Source: Fallopia convolvulus (Eukaryota > Streptophyta > Magnoliopsida > Caryophyllales > Polygonaceae). From it: DNA of 64,000 nucleotides. The stretch's first letter is position 1; each line of letters begins with the position of its first letter. The notes under the pieces are model-generated. The model worked only from the letters and a program-made list of their open reading frames with translations. It was not told where the DNA came from and did no database searches. The translations under genes and the position numbers were made by a program. Location of the stretch: the NCBI GenBank assembly GCA_964016875.1, contig OZ024720.1, forward strand, positions 39,833,106 through 39,897,105, written 5' to 3'. This document shows positions 26,764-38,998 of the stretch, one piece after another.

Positions 26764-29450
26764 ATAAAAGCATAAATTCGAACCTAGAAACCGAATGCCA
26801 CATTTAGGAGTGACTTTTACATGGACATTTGATAGAACACTTGGCTTAAAATATTGGATCAAAAGTCATTTTAAAGAAAAAAGTAGAAAAAACAAGTGAA
26901 CTTTAAAGACATCTAGGCATAAGCATAGAGAATGAGGATAGTATCATTCAAATAAGCACATTCTGCACTACAAAATATAGAACAATCGAATAAAAGCATA
27001 AATTCGAACCTAGAAACCGAATGCCACATTAGGAATGACATTGACAGGGACATTTCATCGAACACTTGGCGTGCAATGTCAGATCACAAGTCAATTTAAA
27101 TGGAAAAGGAGAAAAAATAAGTGATCTTTAAAGACATCTAGGCTTAAGCACAATGAATGAGGATAATATCAAGCCAATAAGCACATTCTTCACTACAAAA
27201 TCAAGCCTGATGGGATAAAAGCATAAATTCGAATCTAGAAACCGAATGTCATATTTAGGAGTGACATTTACATGGACATTTCATCAAACACATGGCGTGC
27301 AATGTTAGATTAAAAGTCATTTTAAAGGCAAAAGGAGAAAAACCAAGTGATTTTTAAAAACATCTAGGCATAACCACAAACAATGAGGATAGTATCAAAC
27401 CAATACGCACATTTGACACTACAAAATCAAGACGTATCGAATAAAAGCATAAATTCGAACCTAGAAACCGAATGCCACATTTAGGAGAGACAATTACATG
27501 GACATTTGATCGAACACTTGGCGTGCTTTGTTAGATCACAAGTCATTTTAAAGGCAAAAGGAGAAAAAACAAGTGATCATTACAGACATCTAGGCATAAG
27601 AACAAAGAATAAGGATAATATCAAGGCAATAAGAACATTCTGCACTACAAAATCAAGACGAATCAAATAAAAGCATAAATCCGAACCTAGAAACCGAATG
27701 TCATATTTGGGAGTGACATTCACATGGACATTTCATCGAACACTTGACGTGCAATGTTCTATCAAAAGTCATTTTAAAGGAAAAAGGAGAAAAAAAAGTG
27801 ATTTTTAAAGACATCTAGGCATAAGCACAAAGAATGAGGAGGGTATCAAGCTAATAAGCACATTCTAATATACAAAATCAAGACGTATCGAATAAAAGCA
27901 TGAATTCGAACGTAGAAACTCAATACCACGTTTAGGAGTGACATTTACATGGACATTTCATCGAACACTTGACGTGCAATGTTAGATCAAAATTCATTTT
28001 AAAGGAAAAAGGAGAAAAAAAAAGTTATCTTTAAAGACATCTAGGCATAAGCACAAAAAATGAGGAGGGTTTCAAGCTAATAAGCACATTCTAAACTACA
28101 AAATCAAGACGTATCGAATAAAAGCATGAATTCAAACCTATAAACCGAATGCCACATTTAGGATAGACATTTACATGGTCATTTCATCGAATACTTGGCG
28201 TGCTATGTTAGATCACAAGTCATTTAACGGGAAAAGTAGAAAAAACAAGTGATCTTTAAAGACATGTAGGCATAAGCACAAAAAATGAGGTTAGTATCAA
28301 GCCAATATGCACATTCTGCATTACAAAATCAAGACCAATCGAATAAAAGCATCAATTCGAACCTTCAAACGGAATGCCACATTTTGGAGTGACATTTACA
28401 AGGACATTTCATCGAACACTTGGCATGCAATGTTAGATCAAAAGTCATTTTAAAGTCAAAAGGAGAAAATACAAGTGATCTTTACAGACATCTAGGCATA
28501 AGCACAAAGAATGAGGATAGTATCTTGCCAATAAGCGCATTCCGCACAAAAAAATCAGGACGTATCTAATAATAGCATAATTTCGAACCTAGAAACCGAA
28601 TGTCATATTTAGGAGTGACATTTACAAGAACATTTCATCGAGCACTTGGCGTGCAATGTTAGATCAAAAGTCATTTTAAAGGCAAAAGGAGAAAAAACAA
28701 GTGATCTTTACCGACATCTAGGCATAAGCACAAAGAATAAGGATAGTTTCAAGCCAATAACCACATTCTGCACTACAATATCAAGACATATCGAATAAAA
28801 GCATAAATTCGATCCTAGAAACGGAATGTCATATTTGTGAGTGACATTTATATGGACATTTCATCGAACACTTTGCGTGCAATGTTAGATCAAAAGTCAT
28901 TTTAAAGACAAAAGGAGAAAAAACAAGTGAACTTTAAAGCCATGTAGGCATAAGCATAAAGAATAAGGATAGCATCATTCAAATAAGCCCATTCTGCACT
29001 ACAAAATCTATAACATTCGAATAAAAGCATAAATTCGAACATAGAAACCGAATGCCACATTCAGGAGTGACATTTACATGGACATTTCATCGAACACTTG
29101 GGGTGCAATGTTAGATCCCAAGTCAATTTTTAAGGGCAAAAAGGAGAAAAAACAAGTGTTCTTTAAAGACATCTAGGCATAAGCACAAAGAATGAGGATA
29201 GTATCAAGCCAATAAGCATATTCTCCACTACAAAATCAAGACATATCGAATAAAAGCATAAATTCGAACGTAGAAACCGAATGCCACATTTAGGAGTGAC
29301 ATTTACATGGTCATTTCATTGAACACTTGGCGTGCTATGTTAGATCACAAGTCATTTAAAGGGAAAAGTAGAAAAAACAAGTGATCTTTAAAGACATGTA
29401 GGCATAAGCACAAAAAATGAGGTTAGTATCAAGCCAATAAGAAAAATCTA
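26764..29450 (+). repeat. Satellite array, block 5
   Basis: Back in the original orientation. The last 9 bases (AAAAATCTA, 29442-29450) are the left target duplication of the Mutator-like element that follows. The final monomers carry the TGGTCATTTCAT and GAGGTTAGTATC variants also found at 28176, 48449, 52867 and 55113. Confidence 0.95.
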
Positions 29451-29535
29451 GGCGAATTTGCGCATATGCCCCACAAAAAGTTGATAATGTAATAAATACC
29501 CTCTTTTAGGCTAAATATCAAGGGGTGCCCTTTTG
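29451..29535 (+). repeat. Left terminal inverted repeat of the Mutator-like element
   Basis: Begins GGCGAATTTGCGCATATGCC immediately after the target duplication. It pairs imperfectly with the reverse complement of about 31930-32017; the clearest shared parts are ATGCCC, AAAAAGTTG, TAAT and AATACCC, in that order. The outermost 15-20 bp match less well. Confidence 0.75.
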
Positions 29536-29733
29536 GGTATTTCTTACAATAAAAAATTCTATTTTTCTATTCATTATTAAATTAAAAAATTAAAAAAAAG
29601 TCATTATAAAAAAAAGAAAACATCGTTCATTTTTAAAGAAAAATTGATAAATGCCGTGTTTTGAATTCCCATATCTTCTCGAACTCATCTGTTACAACAG
29701 CAAACGAAGGTTCACGAACAGCAGATTCCAGCA

Positions 29734-30105
29734 ATGGCAAGGATTAAGGTTCACGAACTCAGATAGAAGACGAAGGTCGATCTTCTCGCTCAGTTGAAAG
29801 ATCTCAAGGTCGAGCTTGCTCTCCTTCGTGTTGCTAAAGTAACCGGCGGTGCCCCCAATAAGCTCTCCAAGATTAAGGTGGTGAGATTGCAGATCGCACA
29901 GCTTTTGACAGTGATTTCGCAGAAGCAGAAGTCGGCATTAAGAGAAGCCTACAAGAACAAGAAGTATTTGCCACTCGATCTTCGTCCTAAGAAGACCAGG
30001 GCTATTCGACATCGTTTAACCAAACATCAGGCTTCTTTGAAAACAGAACGCAAGAAGAAAAGAGAGGTCTACTTCCTCATTAGGAAGTATGCCATCAAGG
30101 TGTAA
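29734..30105 (+). pseudogene. RPL35: Intronless ribosomal protein L35 (uL29) copy with stop at codon 11
   Basis: Read from the ATG at 29734, the frame is 123 codons plus stop, the normal length of plant 60S ribosomal protein L35, a surface protein of the large subunit near the exit tunnel. It starts MARIKVHELR, then codon 11 (29764-29766) is TAG. The rest is open and very family-like (VAKVTGGAPNKLSKIKVVR, KNKKYLPLDLRPKKTRAIR, ending RKYAIKV). The first ATG after the stop is at 29794 and would give a 103-residue product lacking the N-terminus. Plant RPL35 genes normally contain introns, and this copy has none, so it probably derives from a processed transcript. It lies inside the Mutator-like element. 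It is a pseudogene unless the shortened form is made. Confidence 0.9.
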
Positions 30106-30630
30106 GATCCTTGATAATCACTATCTGCATTCTGTATCTGTTGTTGGTGCTCCTTAATTGTCAATTTGTAAGCCTCTGAGAAAGGTCTGCTATTTTGAAA
30201 TAAGATGAACAGCTTAAAACAAGGTGTTTATAAAAAAGTGCAATAATTTAATACAACAAGTTCTGAGTTTCTAAAAAATGAGTTCATATGGATTTGTAAG
30301 AGCTATCAGGATTCCAAATCAATCATTCATTCTGATAACACAGCAGTAAATTAAGGGAGGAATCTAAATACGAGTAAATAAAACAGTGGAAGAATTCAGA
30401 ATGTATTTTGTGCTTTAGACAACAATTGTAAGGTAAAATGATGCTCAATGGATCATGCATAGATCACAAAAATTGGCATTTCAACTCCTAACAATTTATA
30501 GGAAGCATAAGTACAACAAATCTCCAGTAGAAAACAATGTCTATTTTCCATTACCATCATAGAGGTTGAGCAATATCTTTAATATTACCCAATAAATACA
30601 AAGAACACAACATAAAACTGAGCTACAGAA
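30106..30630 (+). other. Sequence downstream of RPL35, probably its captured 3' UTR and AT-rich filler
   Basis: The first 100-150 bp after the RPL35 stop look like an ordinary 3' untranslated region. No open frame, domain or repeat was recognised up to the bZIP exon. Confidence 0.4.
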
Positions 30631-30636
30631 CTTTAC

Positions 30637-30708
30637 CTTGAGTCTTTTCAACCTCTTATTTTCCTCTTCTAGTCTGTCCACTTTGTTCTCCAGCTCCTGA
30701 GTGTAAGC
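30637..30708 (-). pseudogene. Single captured exon of a group A bZIP factor (leucine zipper part)
   Basis: On the minus strand a 72-nt stretch, bounded by an AG acceptor (GTTTAG) and a GTAAAG donor, encodes 24 residues: AYTQELENKVDRLEEENKRL, then KRLK. This is the zipper start of ABI5/AREB-type (group A) bZIP factors, which bind ABA-responsive elements. The exon is phase 0 at both ends, as in that gene family as I remember it. The basic region that should precede it and the C-terminal exon were not found in the element, so this is a fragment and cannot make a DNA-binding factor by itself. Confidence 0.82.
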
Positions 30709-31930
30709 CTAAACACCAAATACAAATTTCAATTTCAATACATATCAAATGAAACCAGATCTTTTATATTGGCTTTGTTCAAGATTGCCATTTTATACTT
30801 GACACAACTATTTAAAATTTATACAGCACTAAAAACTTATTCCTATAAATTATTAACCACACACCTCATATCTAGTCAATGGATATAGGAAATTTAAATC
30901 GAAAGAGTCAACATATATGGTCCCATCTCCATCTTATTAGCTTGATCCATACATTACCTTTTGTTATCATGATGATTAAACAATCATTCAGGTGCAGCGA
31001 TTTGGAAGCAAGATGAGCAAATTTGACACGTAAGAGGAAAACAAATCCAACATTTATGGTCCCTTCTCCATCTTCAAGAATCTGTATTTTGGGATTCAAG
31101 ATCGAAATTTAGAAGATCTAATAAGAACTTTACTATTCTATTATGGTAATTTAAATATTTTGCTAGTTACCTTTACCGATAAGCTTACTGCAATAAGTGA
31201 AGACTGAAATTTGTTTTCCATTGGGAGAGATAGAAGCTCTCTGTATGATTGCTTCAGCTCAGAAGAGATGGTTGAATCCTCCTCTTCAATTAGGCTTGCT
31301 CTGATCAAGAATTGCAATATAATCGGTTGAATTCATCACAAGAGCAATCAGAATCCTACAACTCGAGTCACTCGATAATCCAGTCCCTCGAAATTCACTA
31401 CATCTCATTCTTCGCCGCTCAGCAAACACCACCGTCGTCGTGATGGCGTCGCTATCCGTAGACGTAGCCAACTCCTTCATAAGCTTTACCATTAAACAAG
31501 CTCGTCCAATTTGCAAGTCTTCTTCTTTGCGTATCCCGTTTCTCACCCTAACTGCTAACCCCGGCCTTTGATATTACTCTCTGAACGTCCGCCGGAATTT
31601 AGGGTTGTTGAAATCGCCCCTTTCGAACCCTAGGATTCGGCGATTGTCCACGGTCGGCGGCAGCAGAAACCACTTCTTCGCCAGAGACTATCAAAACCAA
31701 AGCTTTCTGTGAACTGTCCCCAAAGTTTTTTGTGAAGAAGGAGATGGAGTTTTCGGTCAGAGATGTTGTCCTCTAAAAATTGATGGATAATTTTTTTATT
31801 TTTATAATCTTATTTGTTGCATTTGTTAATAATATAATATTCAAATTAAATTAAACATTTTCATTTTTTCTAAAAAAAAGAAATTTTGTGATTTTGGCAT
31901 AGGTGCAATTAAATTGGGCATATCCTCATT
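30709..31930. other. Unassigned interior of the Mutator-like element
   Basis: Contains minus-strand open frames of 63 (30908-31099) and 86 codons (31286-31546) with no domain I recognise. The GC content rises over about 31350-31700, as in a captured exon or 5' leader. The bZIP 5' exons were looked for here and not seen. The last 200 bp are AT-rich. Confidence 0.45.
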
Positions 31931-32017
31931 TATTTTGGGCATTGATATAATTACAACAAAAAGGGGTATTTTTATAATTAGCAACTTTTTTTAGGGCATG
32001 GGCTACCATTTTATCAA
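31930..32017 (-). repeat. Right terminal inverted repeat of the Mutator-like element
   Basis: On the minus strand it starts TTGATAAAATGGTAGCCC and continues ATGCCCTAAAAAAAGTTG, matching the left end imperfectly. The 9-bp AAAAATCTA follows directly on the plus strand. Confidence 0.75.
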
Positions 32018-35000
32018 AAAAATCTAAACTACATAATCAAGACTGCTCGAAGAAACGCGTAAATTCAAACGTTAAAACCAAATGCGACTTTTAGGAGTGA
32101 CATTTACATGGACATTCATCGAACACTTGGGACGCAGTGCTAGATCCCAAGTCAATTTTTAAGTGCAAAAGGAGAAAAAACAACTGAACTTTAAAGATAT
32201 CTAGGCATAAGCATAAAGAATGAGGATAGTGTGAAGACAATAAGCACATTCTGCACTACAAAATCAAGACCGATCGAATAACAGCATAAAAACGAATTGA
32301 GAAACTGAATTCCACAGTTGGAGTGACATTTATATGGACATTTCATCGAACACTTGGCATGCATTGTTAGATCAAAAGTCATTTTAAAGGCAAAAGGAGA
32401 AAAAACAAGTGATCTTTACCGACATCTAGGCATAAGCACAAAGAATAAGGATAGTTTCAAGCCAATAACCACATTCTGCACTACAATATCAAGACATATC
32501 GAATAAAAGCATAAATTCGATCCTAGAAACGGAATGTCATATTTGTGAGTGACATTTATATGGACATTTCATCGAACACTTTGCGTGCAATGTTAGATCA
32601 AAAGTCATTTTAAAGACAAAAGGAGAAAAAACAAGTGAACTTTAAAGACATGTAGGCATAAGCATAAAGAATAAGGATAGCATCATTCAAATAAGCCCAT
32701 TCTGCACTACAAAATCTATAACATTCGAATAAAAGCATAAATTCGAACATAGAAACCGAATGCCACATTAGGAGTGACATTTACATGGACATTCCATCGA
32801 ACACTTGGCGTGCAATGTTAGATCACATGTCATTTTAAATGGAAAAGGAGAAAAAACAAGTGATATTTACAAACATCAAGTCCTAAGAACAAAGAATGAG
32901 GATAGTATCAAGCCAACAAGAACATTCTACACTAATAAATCAAGAACAATCTAATAAAAGCATAAATTCGAACCTAGAAACCGAATACCACATTAGGAGT
33001 GACATTTACATGGACATTTCATCGAACACTTGACGTGCAATTGTCGATCAAAAGTCATTTTAAAGGAAAAAGGAGAAAAAACAAGTGAACTTTAATGACA
33101 TCTAGGCATAAGCACAAAGAATGAGGAGGGTATCAAGCTAATAAGCACATTCTAAACTACAAAATCAAGACATATCGACTAAAAGCATAAATTCGAACCT
33201 AGAAACTCAATGCCAAATTTAGGAGTGACATTTACATGGACATTTCATCGAACACTTGACGTGCAATGTTAGATCAAAAGTCATTCTAAAGAAAAAACGA
33301 GAAAAAACAAGTGATGTTTAAAGACATCTAGGCATAAGCACAAAGAATGAGGAGGGTATTAAGCTAATAAGTACATTCTAAACTACAAAATCAAGACGTA
33401 TCGAATAAAAGCATGAATTCGAACCTAGAAACCGAATGTCACATTTAGGAGTGACATTTACATGGTCATTTCATCGGTGCTATGAAAGATCACAAGTCAT
33501 TTTAAAGGCAAAAGGAGAAAAAACAAGTGAACGTTAAAGACATGTAGGCATAAGCATAAAGAATAAGGATAGAATCATTCAAATAAGCACATTCTGCACT
33601 ACAAAATCAAGAACAATCGAATAAAAGCATAAATTCGAACCTAGAAACCGAATGTCACCTTAGGATTGACATTTACATGGACAATTCATCGAACACTTGG
33701 CGTGCAATGTTAGATCACAAGTCTTTTTAAATGGAAAAGGAGAAAAAATAAGTGATCTTTAAAGACATTTAGGCATAAGCACAATGAATGAAGATAGTAT
33801 CAAGCCAATAAGCACATTCTGCACTACAAAATTAAGACCGATCGAATAAAACCTTAAATTCGAACTTTGAAACCGAATGCCACATTTAGGAGTGACATTT
33901 ACATGGACATTTCATCGAACACTTGGTGTGCAATGTTAGATCCCAAAACAATTTTTAAGGGCAAAAGGAGAAAAAAAAGTGTTCTTAGAAAGACATCTAG
34001 GCATAAGCACAAAGAATGAGGATAGTATCAAGCCAATAAGCATATTCTCCACTACAAAATCAAGACATATCGAATAAAAGCATAAATTCGAACGTAGAAA
34101 CCGATTGCAAAATTTAGGAGTGGCATATACATGGAAATTTCATCGAACATTTGTCGCGCAATGTTAGATAAAAAGTCATTTTAAAGGCAAAAGGAGAACA
34201 AACAGTTGATCTTTAAGGACATCTAGGCATAAGCACAAAGAATGAAGAGGGTATCAAGCAAATAAGCACATTCTGCACTACAAAATCGAGACGTATAGAA
34301 TAAAAGCATTAATTTGAACCTAGAAATCAAATGTCATATTTAGGAGTGACATTTATATGGACATTTCTTCGAACACTTGGCGTGCAATGTTAGATCAAAA
34401 GTCATTTTAAAGGCCAAAGGAGAAAAAACAAGTGAACTTTAAAGACATCTAAGCATAAGCACAATTAATGAGGAGAGTATCAAGCTAATAGGCACATTTG
34501 GCACTACAAAATCAACACGTATCGAATAAAAACATAAATTCAAACCTAGAAACTGAATGACACATTTAGCTGTGACATTTACATTGACGTTTGATCGAAC
34601 ACTTGGCGTGCAATGTTAGATCAAAAGTCATTTTAAAGGCAAAAGGAGAAAAAACAAGTGAACTTTAAAGACATCTAGGCATAAGCATGAAGAACGAGGA
34701 TAGTATCATATAAATAAGCACATTTTGCACCACAAAATCAAGAACAATCGAATAAAAGCATAAATTGGAACATAGAAACCGAATGCCACATTTAGGAGGG
34801 ACATTTACGTTTACATTTCATCGAACACATGGCGTGCAATGTAAGATCACAAGTCATTTTAAAGGCTAAAGGAGAAAAAACAAGTGATCTTTACAGAGAT
34901 CTAGGCATAAGAACAAAGAATGAGGATAATATCAAGCCAATAAGCACTTTTTGCACTACAAAATCAAGAACAATCGAATAAAAGCATAAATTCGAACCTA

Positions 35001-37572
35001 GAAACCGAATACCACATTAGGAGTGACATTTACATATACATTTCATCGAACACTTGACGTGCAATGTTCGATCAAAATTTCTTTTAAAGGGAAAAGGAGA
35101 AAAAACAAGTGATCTTTCAAGACAGCTAGGTATAATCACAATGAATGAGGATAGTATCGCTACAAAATAAAGACATATCAAATAAAATCATAAATTCGAA
35201 CCTAGAAACCGAATGCCAAATTTTGGAGAGACATGTACATGGACATTACATCGAACACTTGACGTGCAATGTTAGATCAAAAGTCATCTTAAAGGCAAAA
35301 GGAGAAAAAAACAAGTGAACTTTAAAGACATCTAAGCATAAGCACAAAGAATGAGGAGGGTATCAAGCTAATAAGCACATTCTAAACTACAAAATCAAGA
35401 TGTATCGAATAAAAGCATGAATTCGAACCTAGAAACCGAATGCCACAATTAGGAGTGACATTTTCATGGACATTCATCGAACACTTGGGGTGCAGTGTTA
35501 GATCCCAAGTCAATTTTTAAGTGCCAAAGGAGATAAAACAAGTGAACTTTAAAGACATCTAGGCATAAGCATAAAGAATGAGGATCAAAAGCACATTCTA
35601 CTCTACAAATTCAAGAACGATCGAATAAGAGCAGACAATCAAATCGAGAAACCGAATGCCACAGTTTGGAGTGACATTTATGTGGACATTTCATCGAATA
35701 CTTGGCATGCAATGTTAGATCAAAAGTCATTTTAAAGGCAAAAGGAGAAAAAACAAGTGATCTTTATAGACATCTAGGCATAAGCATAAAGAATGAAGAG
35801 TGTATCAAGCTAAAAAGCACATTCTAAACTACAAAATCAAGACGTATCGAAAAAAAGCATAAATTCGAACCTAGAAACCGAATGCCACATTTAGGATTGA
35901 CATTTACGTGGACATTACATCGAACACTTGGCGTGCAATGTTAGATCACAATTCATTTGAAAGGGAAAAGGAGAAAAAACAAGTGATCTTTAAGGACATC
36001 TAGTCATAATCACAAAGAATGATTACTATCAAGCCAATAAGCACATTCTGCGCTACAAAATCAAGACGTATTGAATAAAAGCAAAAAATTCGAACCTAGA
36101 AACCGAATGTCATATTTAGGAGTGACATTTATATGGACATTTCTTCGAACACTTCGCGTGCAATGTTAGATCAAAAGTCATTTTAAAGGCAAAAAGAGAA
36201 AAAACAAGTGAACTTTAAAGACATCTAGACATAAGCATAAAGAACGAGGATAGTATCATTCAAATAAGCACATTCTGACCTACTAAATCAAGAACAACCG
36301 AATAAAAGCATAAATTCGAACCTAAAAACCGAATGCCACATTTAGGAGTGACATTTACGTGTACATTTCATCGAACACTTGGTGTGTAATGTAAGATCAC
36401 AAGTCATTTTAAATGAAAATGAAGAAAAAACAAGTGATCTTTAAAGACATCTAGGCATAAGCAAAAAGAATGAGGAGGGTATCAAGCTAATAGGCACATT
36501 CTGCACTACAAAATCAAGACCGATCGAATAAGAGCATAAATTCAAACCTGGAAACCGAATGTCACATTTAGGAGTGACATTTACATGGGCATTTCATCAA
36601 ACACTTGGCGTGCAATGTTAGATCCCAAATCAAATTTTAGGGGCAAAAGGAGAAAAAAACAAGTGTTCTTTAAAGATATCTAGGCATAAGCACAAAGAAT
36701 GAGGATAGTATCAAGCCAATAAGCATATTCTTCACTACAAAATCAAGACGTATCTAATAAAAGATTAAATTCGAACTTAGAAACCGATTGCAAAATTTAC
36801 GAGTGGAATATACATGGAAATTTCATCAAACACTTGTTGCGCAATGTTAGATAAAAAGTCATTTTAAAGGCAAAAGGAGAAAAAACAATTGATCTTTAAA
36901 GACATCTATGCATAAGGACAAAGAATGAAGAGGGTATCAAGCTAATAAGCACATTCTAAACTACAAAATCAAGACGTATCTAATAAAAGCATAAATTCGA
37001 ACCTAGAAACCGAATGCCACAATTAGGAGTGACATTTTCATGGACATTCATCAAACACTTGGGGTGCAGTGTTAGATCCCAAGTCAATTTTTAAGTGCAA
37101 AAGGAGATAAAACAAGTGAACTTTAAAGACATCTAGGCATAAGCACAAAAAATGAGGAGGGTATCAAGCAAATAAACACATTCTAAACTACGAAATAAAG
37201 ACGTATCGAATAAAAGCATGAATTCGAACCTAAAAACCCAATGCCACATTTAGGAGTGACATTTAAATGGACATTTCATCGAACACTTGACGTGCAATGT
37301 TAGATCAATAGTCATTCTAAAGAAAAAAGGAGAAAAAACAAGTGATCTTTAAAGACATCTAGGCGTAAGCACATAAAATGAGGAGGGTATCAAGCTAATA
37401 GGCACATTCTGCACTACAAAATCAAGACCGATCGAATAAGAGTATAAATTCGAACCTAGAAACCGAATGTCACATTTAGGAGTGACATTTACATGGACAT
37501 TTCATCGAACACTTGACGTGAAATGTTCGATCAAAAGTAATTTTAAAGGAAAAAGGAGAAAAAACAAGTGAA
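32018..37572 (+). repeat. Satellite array, block 6
   Basis: About 24 monomers in the original orientation. The stretch to about 34120 is paralogous to 55255-57093: both share the deleted junction CATCGGTGCTATGAAAGATC (33473 and 56472) and the GATTGCAAAATTTAGGAGTG-type variants. It ends with GTGAA (37568-37572), the left target duplication of the Athila-like element. No gene is seen. Confidence 0.95.
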
Positions 37573-38981
37573 TGATCGCACGTGTGTGCGAGGGTCTAGA
37601 GATACAATTTATAACCCGACCCCGTTGTAGCACGTGGTGGGTGTCGAACGCTCGGGAAATCTACTCGATTGAGGTGCCTAGACACTAGAAAGCTGGAAAG
37701 GAGAACTTAAAACAAAGGAAAACAAAGAGAACAATCGGGACTGACACAAGTGTCACGTCGGGCCCGATGTTGGCGACAAGAAGGAAGTCGGGACCGACGT
37801 AGAGCAAGTCGGGCCCGAGGTAGCTGGGTTTTGTCGAACTCAAAGATTGAAAGTAGATCTTGGGCTTTTGGGTTCCTTCTCTAGTAGATTAAGGCTTTTC
37901 CACCCCAATTCAAGCAATAAGTGATGATCGGAATAGGATCGAGTGCTTTCGCCCTCGTTCCAACCACTTCTACACATCGATCCTTGGGGAAATCCCCTTC
38001 GAAGCAAGGTCTTGAGATTGACAAATGTTCACTTTCGCTACTTTGCCAATCACAAGCCTTGATTCCTTACTTTCGTAAGGAATTGTAGCTCTATGTAGAG
38101 TGGGTTCCTAGATCAAGCACTCAAGGCTTATGGAATTGGGGTTTCTAGCCCAACCTAGCTAGAGTTTTCCCCCATAACCCAAGATCAAGGAGATCTACTC
38201 CATATGGCAAACAGTGAAAGCAAACAAATCAAAAAGCAAAGCAATCAACATCATCAATCTCAAACCAAAGTCAAGTTTCATTCACAGATCAAAAGCAATC
38301 CACAAACTCCAATCAAAGGTTTCCAAATCCACAAAACCAAAACAAGGCAAAGCTAATCTATCAACCAAACCTATCAAATCTCCCTCTCCTTGGCCGATTC
38401 TCTCTCTTCTCCTTCTCCTCTCCTTCCTCCTTGCTCTCCAAGTATGCTCTTGAGAGTTTTTTGAGGATTGGTCCCTTGCTAAGTGTGGGAACCTCCCTTT
38501 AAATTAGAAGATAAGAGAGCCTTTATAGATGAGGGGCAAAAGTGGTAGTTTACAATTTCGTGCCTTGGAGCCCAAGCAGTCAGCGACCGACTCGGACCGA
38601 CACGGAGCAACCTCGGGCCCGACTTACTGGGCAAGTCGGTCGGAGGTTGAAAACTTCAACTCGGGTCCGGCGTTGGTTCCAAGTCGATCCGGACCTCGTT
38701 CCACCTTCTTCTTGTTGGCTTTTCTCTTGTTCTTCTTCATGGCTTGCTCCTATCTTTCCCTCTTAAGCTCGTGCCTTGCTCCATGTTCCGATCCTCCTTC
38801 AAAACGGCCCTTGATCCATGCCAAAACATCTACAAAACACATAAAACGCGCATAGTCTCCGAATCTCATAGAAATACGGGAACTAAGCTAAAAAGGAACA
38901 AAACACACAAGAAAAGAGGAAAAAGAAACGTATTCACAAAGGAAATTATATATAAAAACACCACCAAATAAAGAGACATCA
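37573..38981 (-). repeat. 3' LTR of the Athila-like element (1409 bp)
   Basis: Plus-strand ends are TGATCGCACG and GAGACATCA. Near identical to 46663-48069. Differences are scattered, for example the GTGTGGG/GTGGG indel near 38483 and changes around 38609-38651. Contains three copies of the TCGGGCCCGA palindrome (37758, 37809, 38613). Confidence 0.96.
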
Positions 38982-38998
38982 AAATACCCCATACTTAA
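38982..38998 (-). other. Polypurine tract next to the 3' LTR
   Basis: Read on the minus strand, AAGTATGGGGTATTT directly abuts the LTR. This is the expected position for the plus-strand DNA primer. Confidence 0.65.

Larger units (their letters stand above)
29451..32017. mobile_element. Mutator-like non-autonomous element with captured gene fragments (Pack-MULE type)
   Basis: A 2567-bp non-satellite block flanked by the 9-bp direct repeat AAAAATCTA (29442-29450 and 32018-32026); 9 bp is the usual target duplication of Mutator-like elements. The ends are imperfect inverted repeats over at least 55 bp. The left end has ATGCCCCACAAAAAGTTG and later AATACCC; the reverse complement of the right end has ATGCCCTAAAAAAAGTTG and later AATACCCC. 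The interior carries an RPL35 copy on the plus strand and a bZIP exon on the minus strand, but no transposase, so it depends on an enzyme from elsewhere. The flanking satellite matches an uninterrupted site at 55231-55300. Known: plant MULEs capture gene pieces. Inferred: this one did so. Confidence 0.87.

Noticed and set aside
29794..30105. RPL35 as an intact 103-residue gene
   Set aside because: In-frame ATG and N-terminal codons exist upstream, with a stop at codon 11. The copy is intronless and lies inside a transposon, so it is called a pseudogene.
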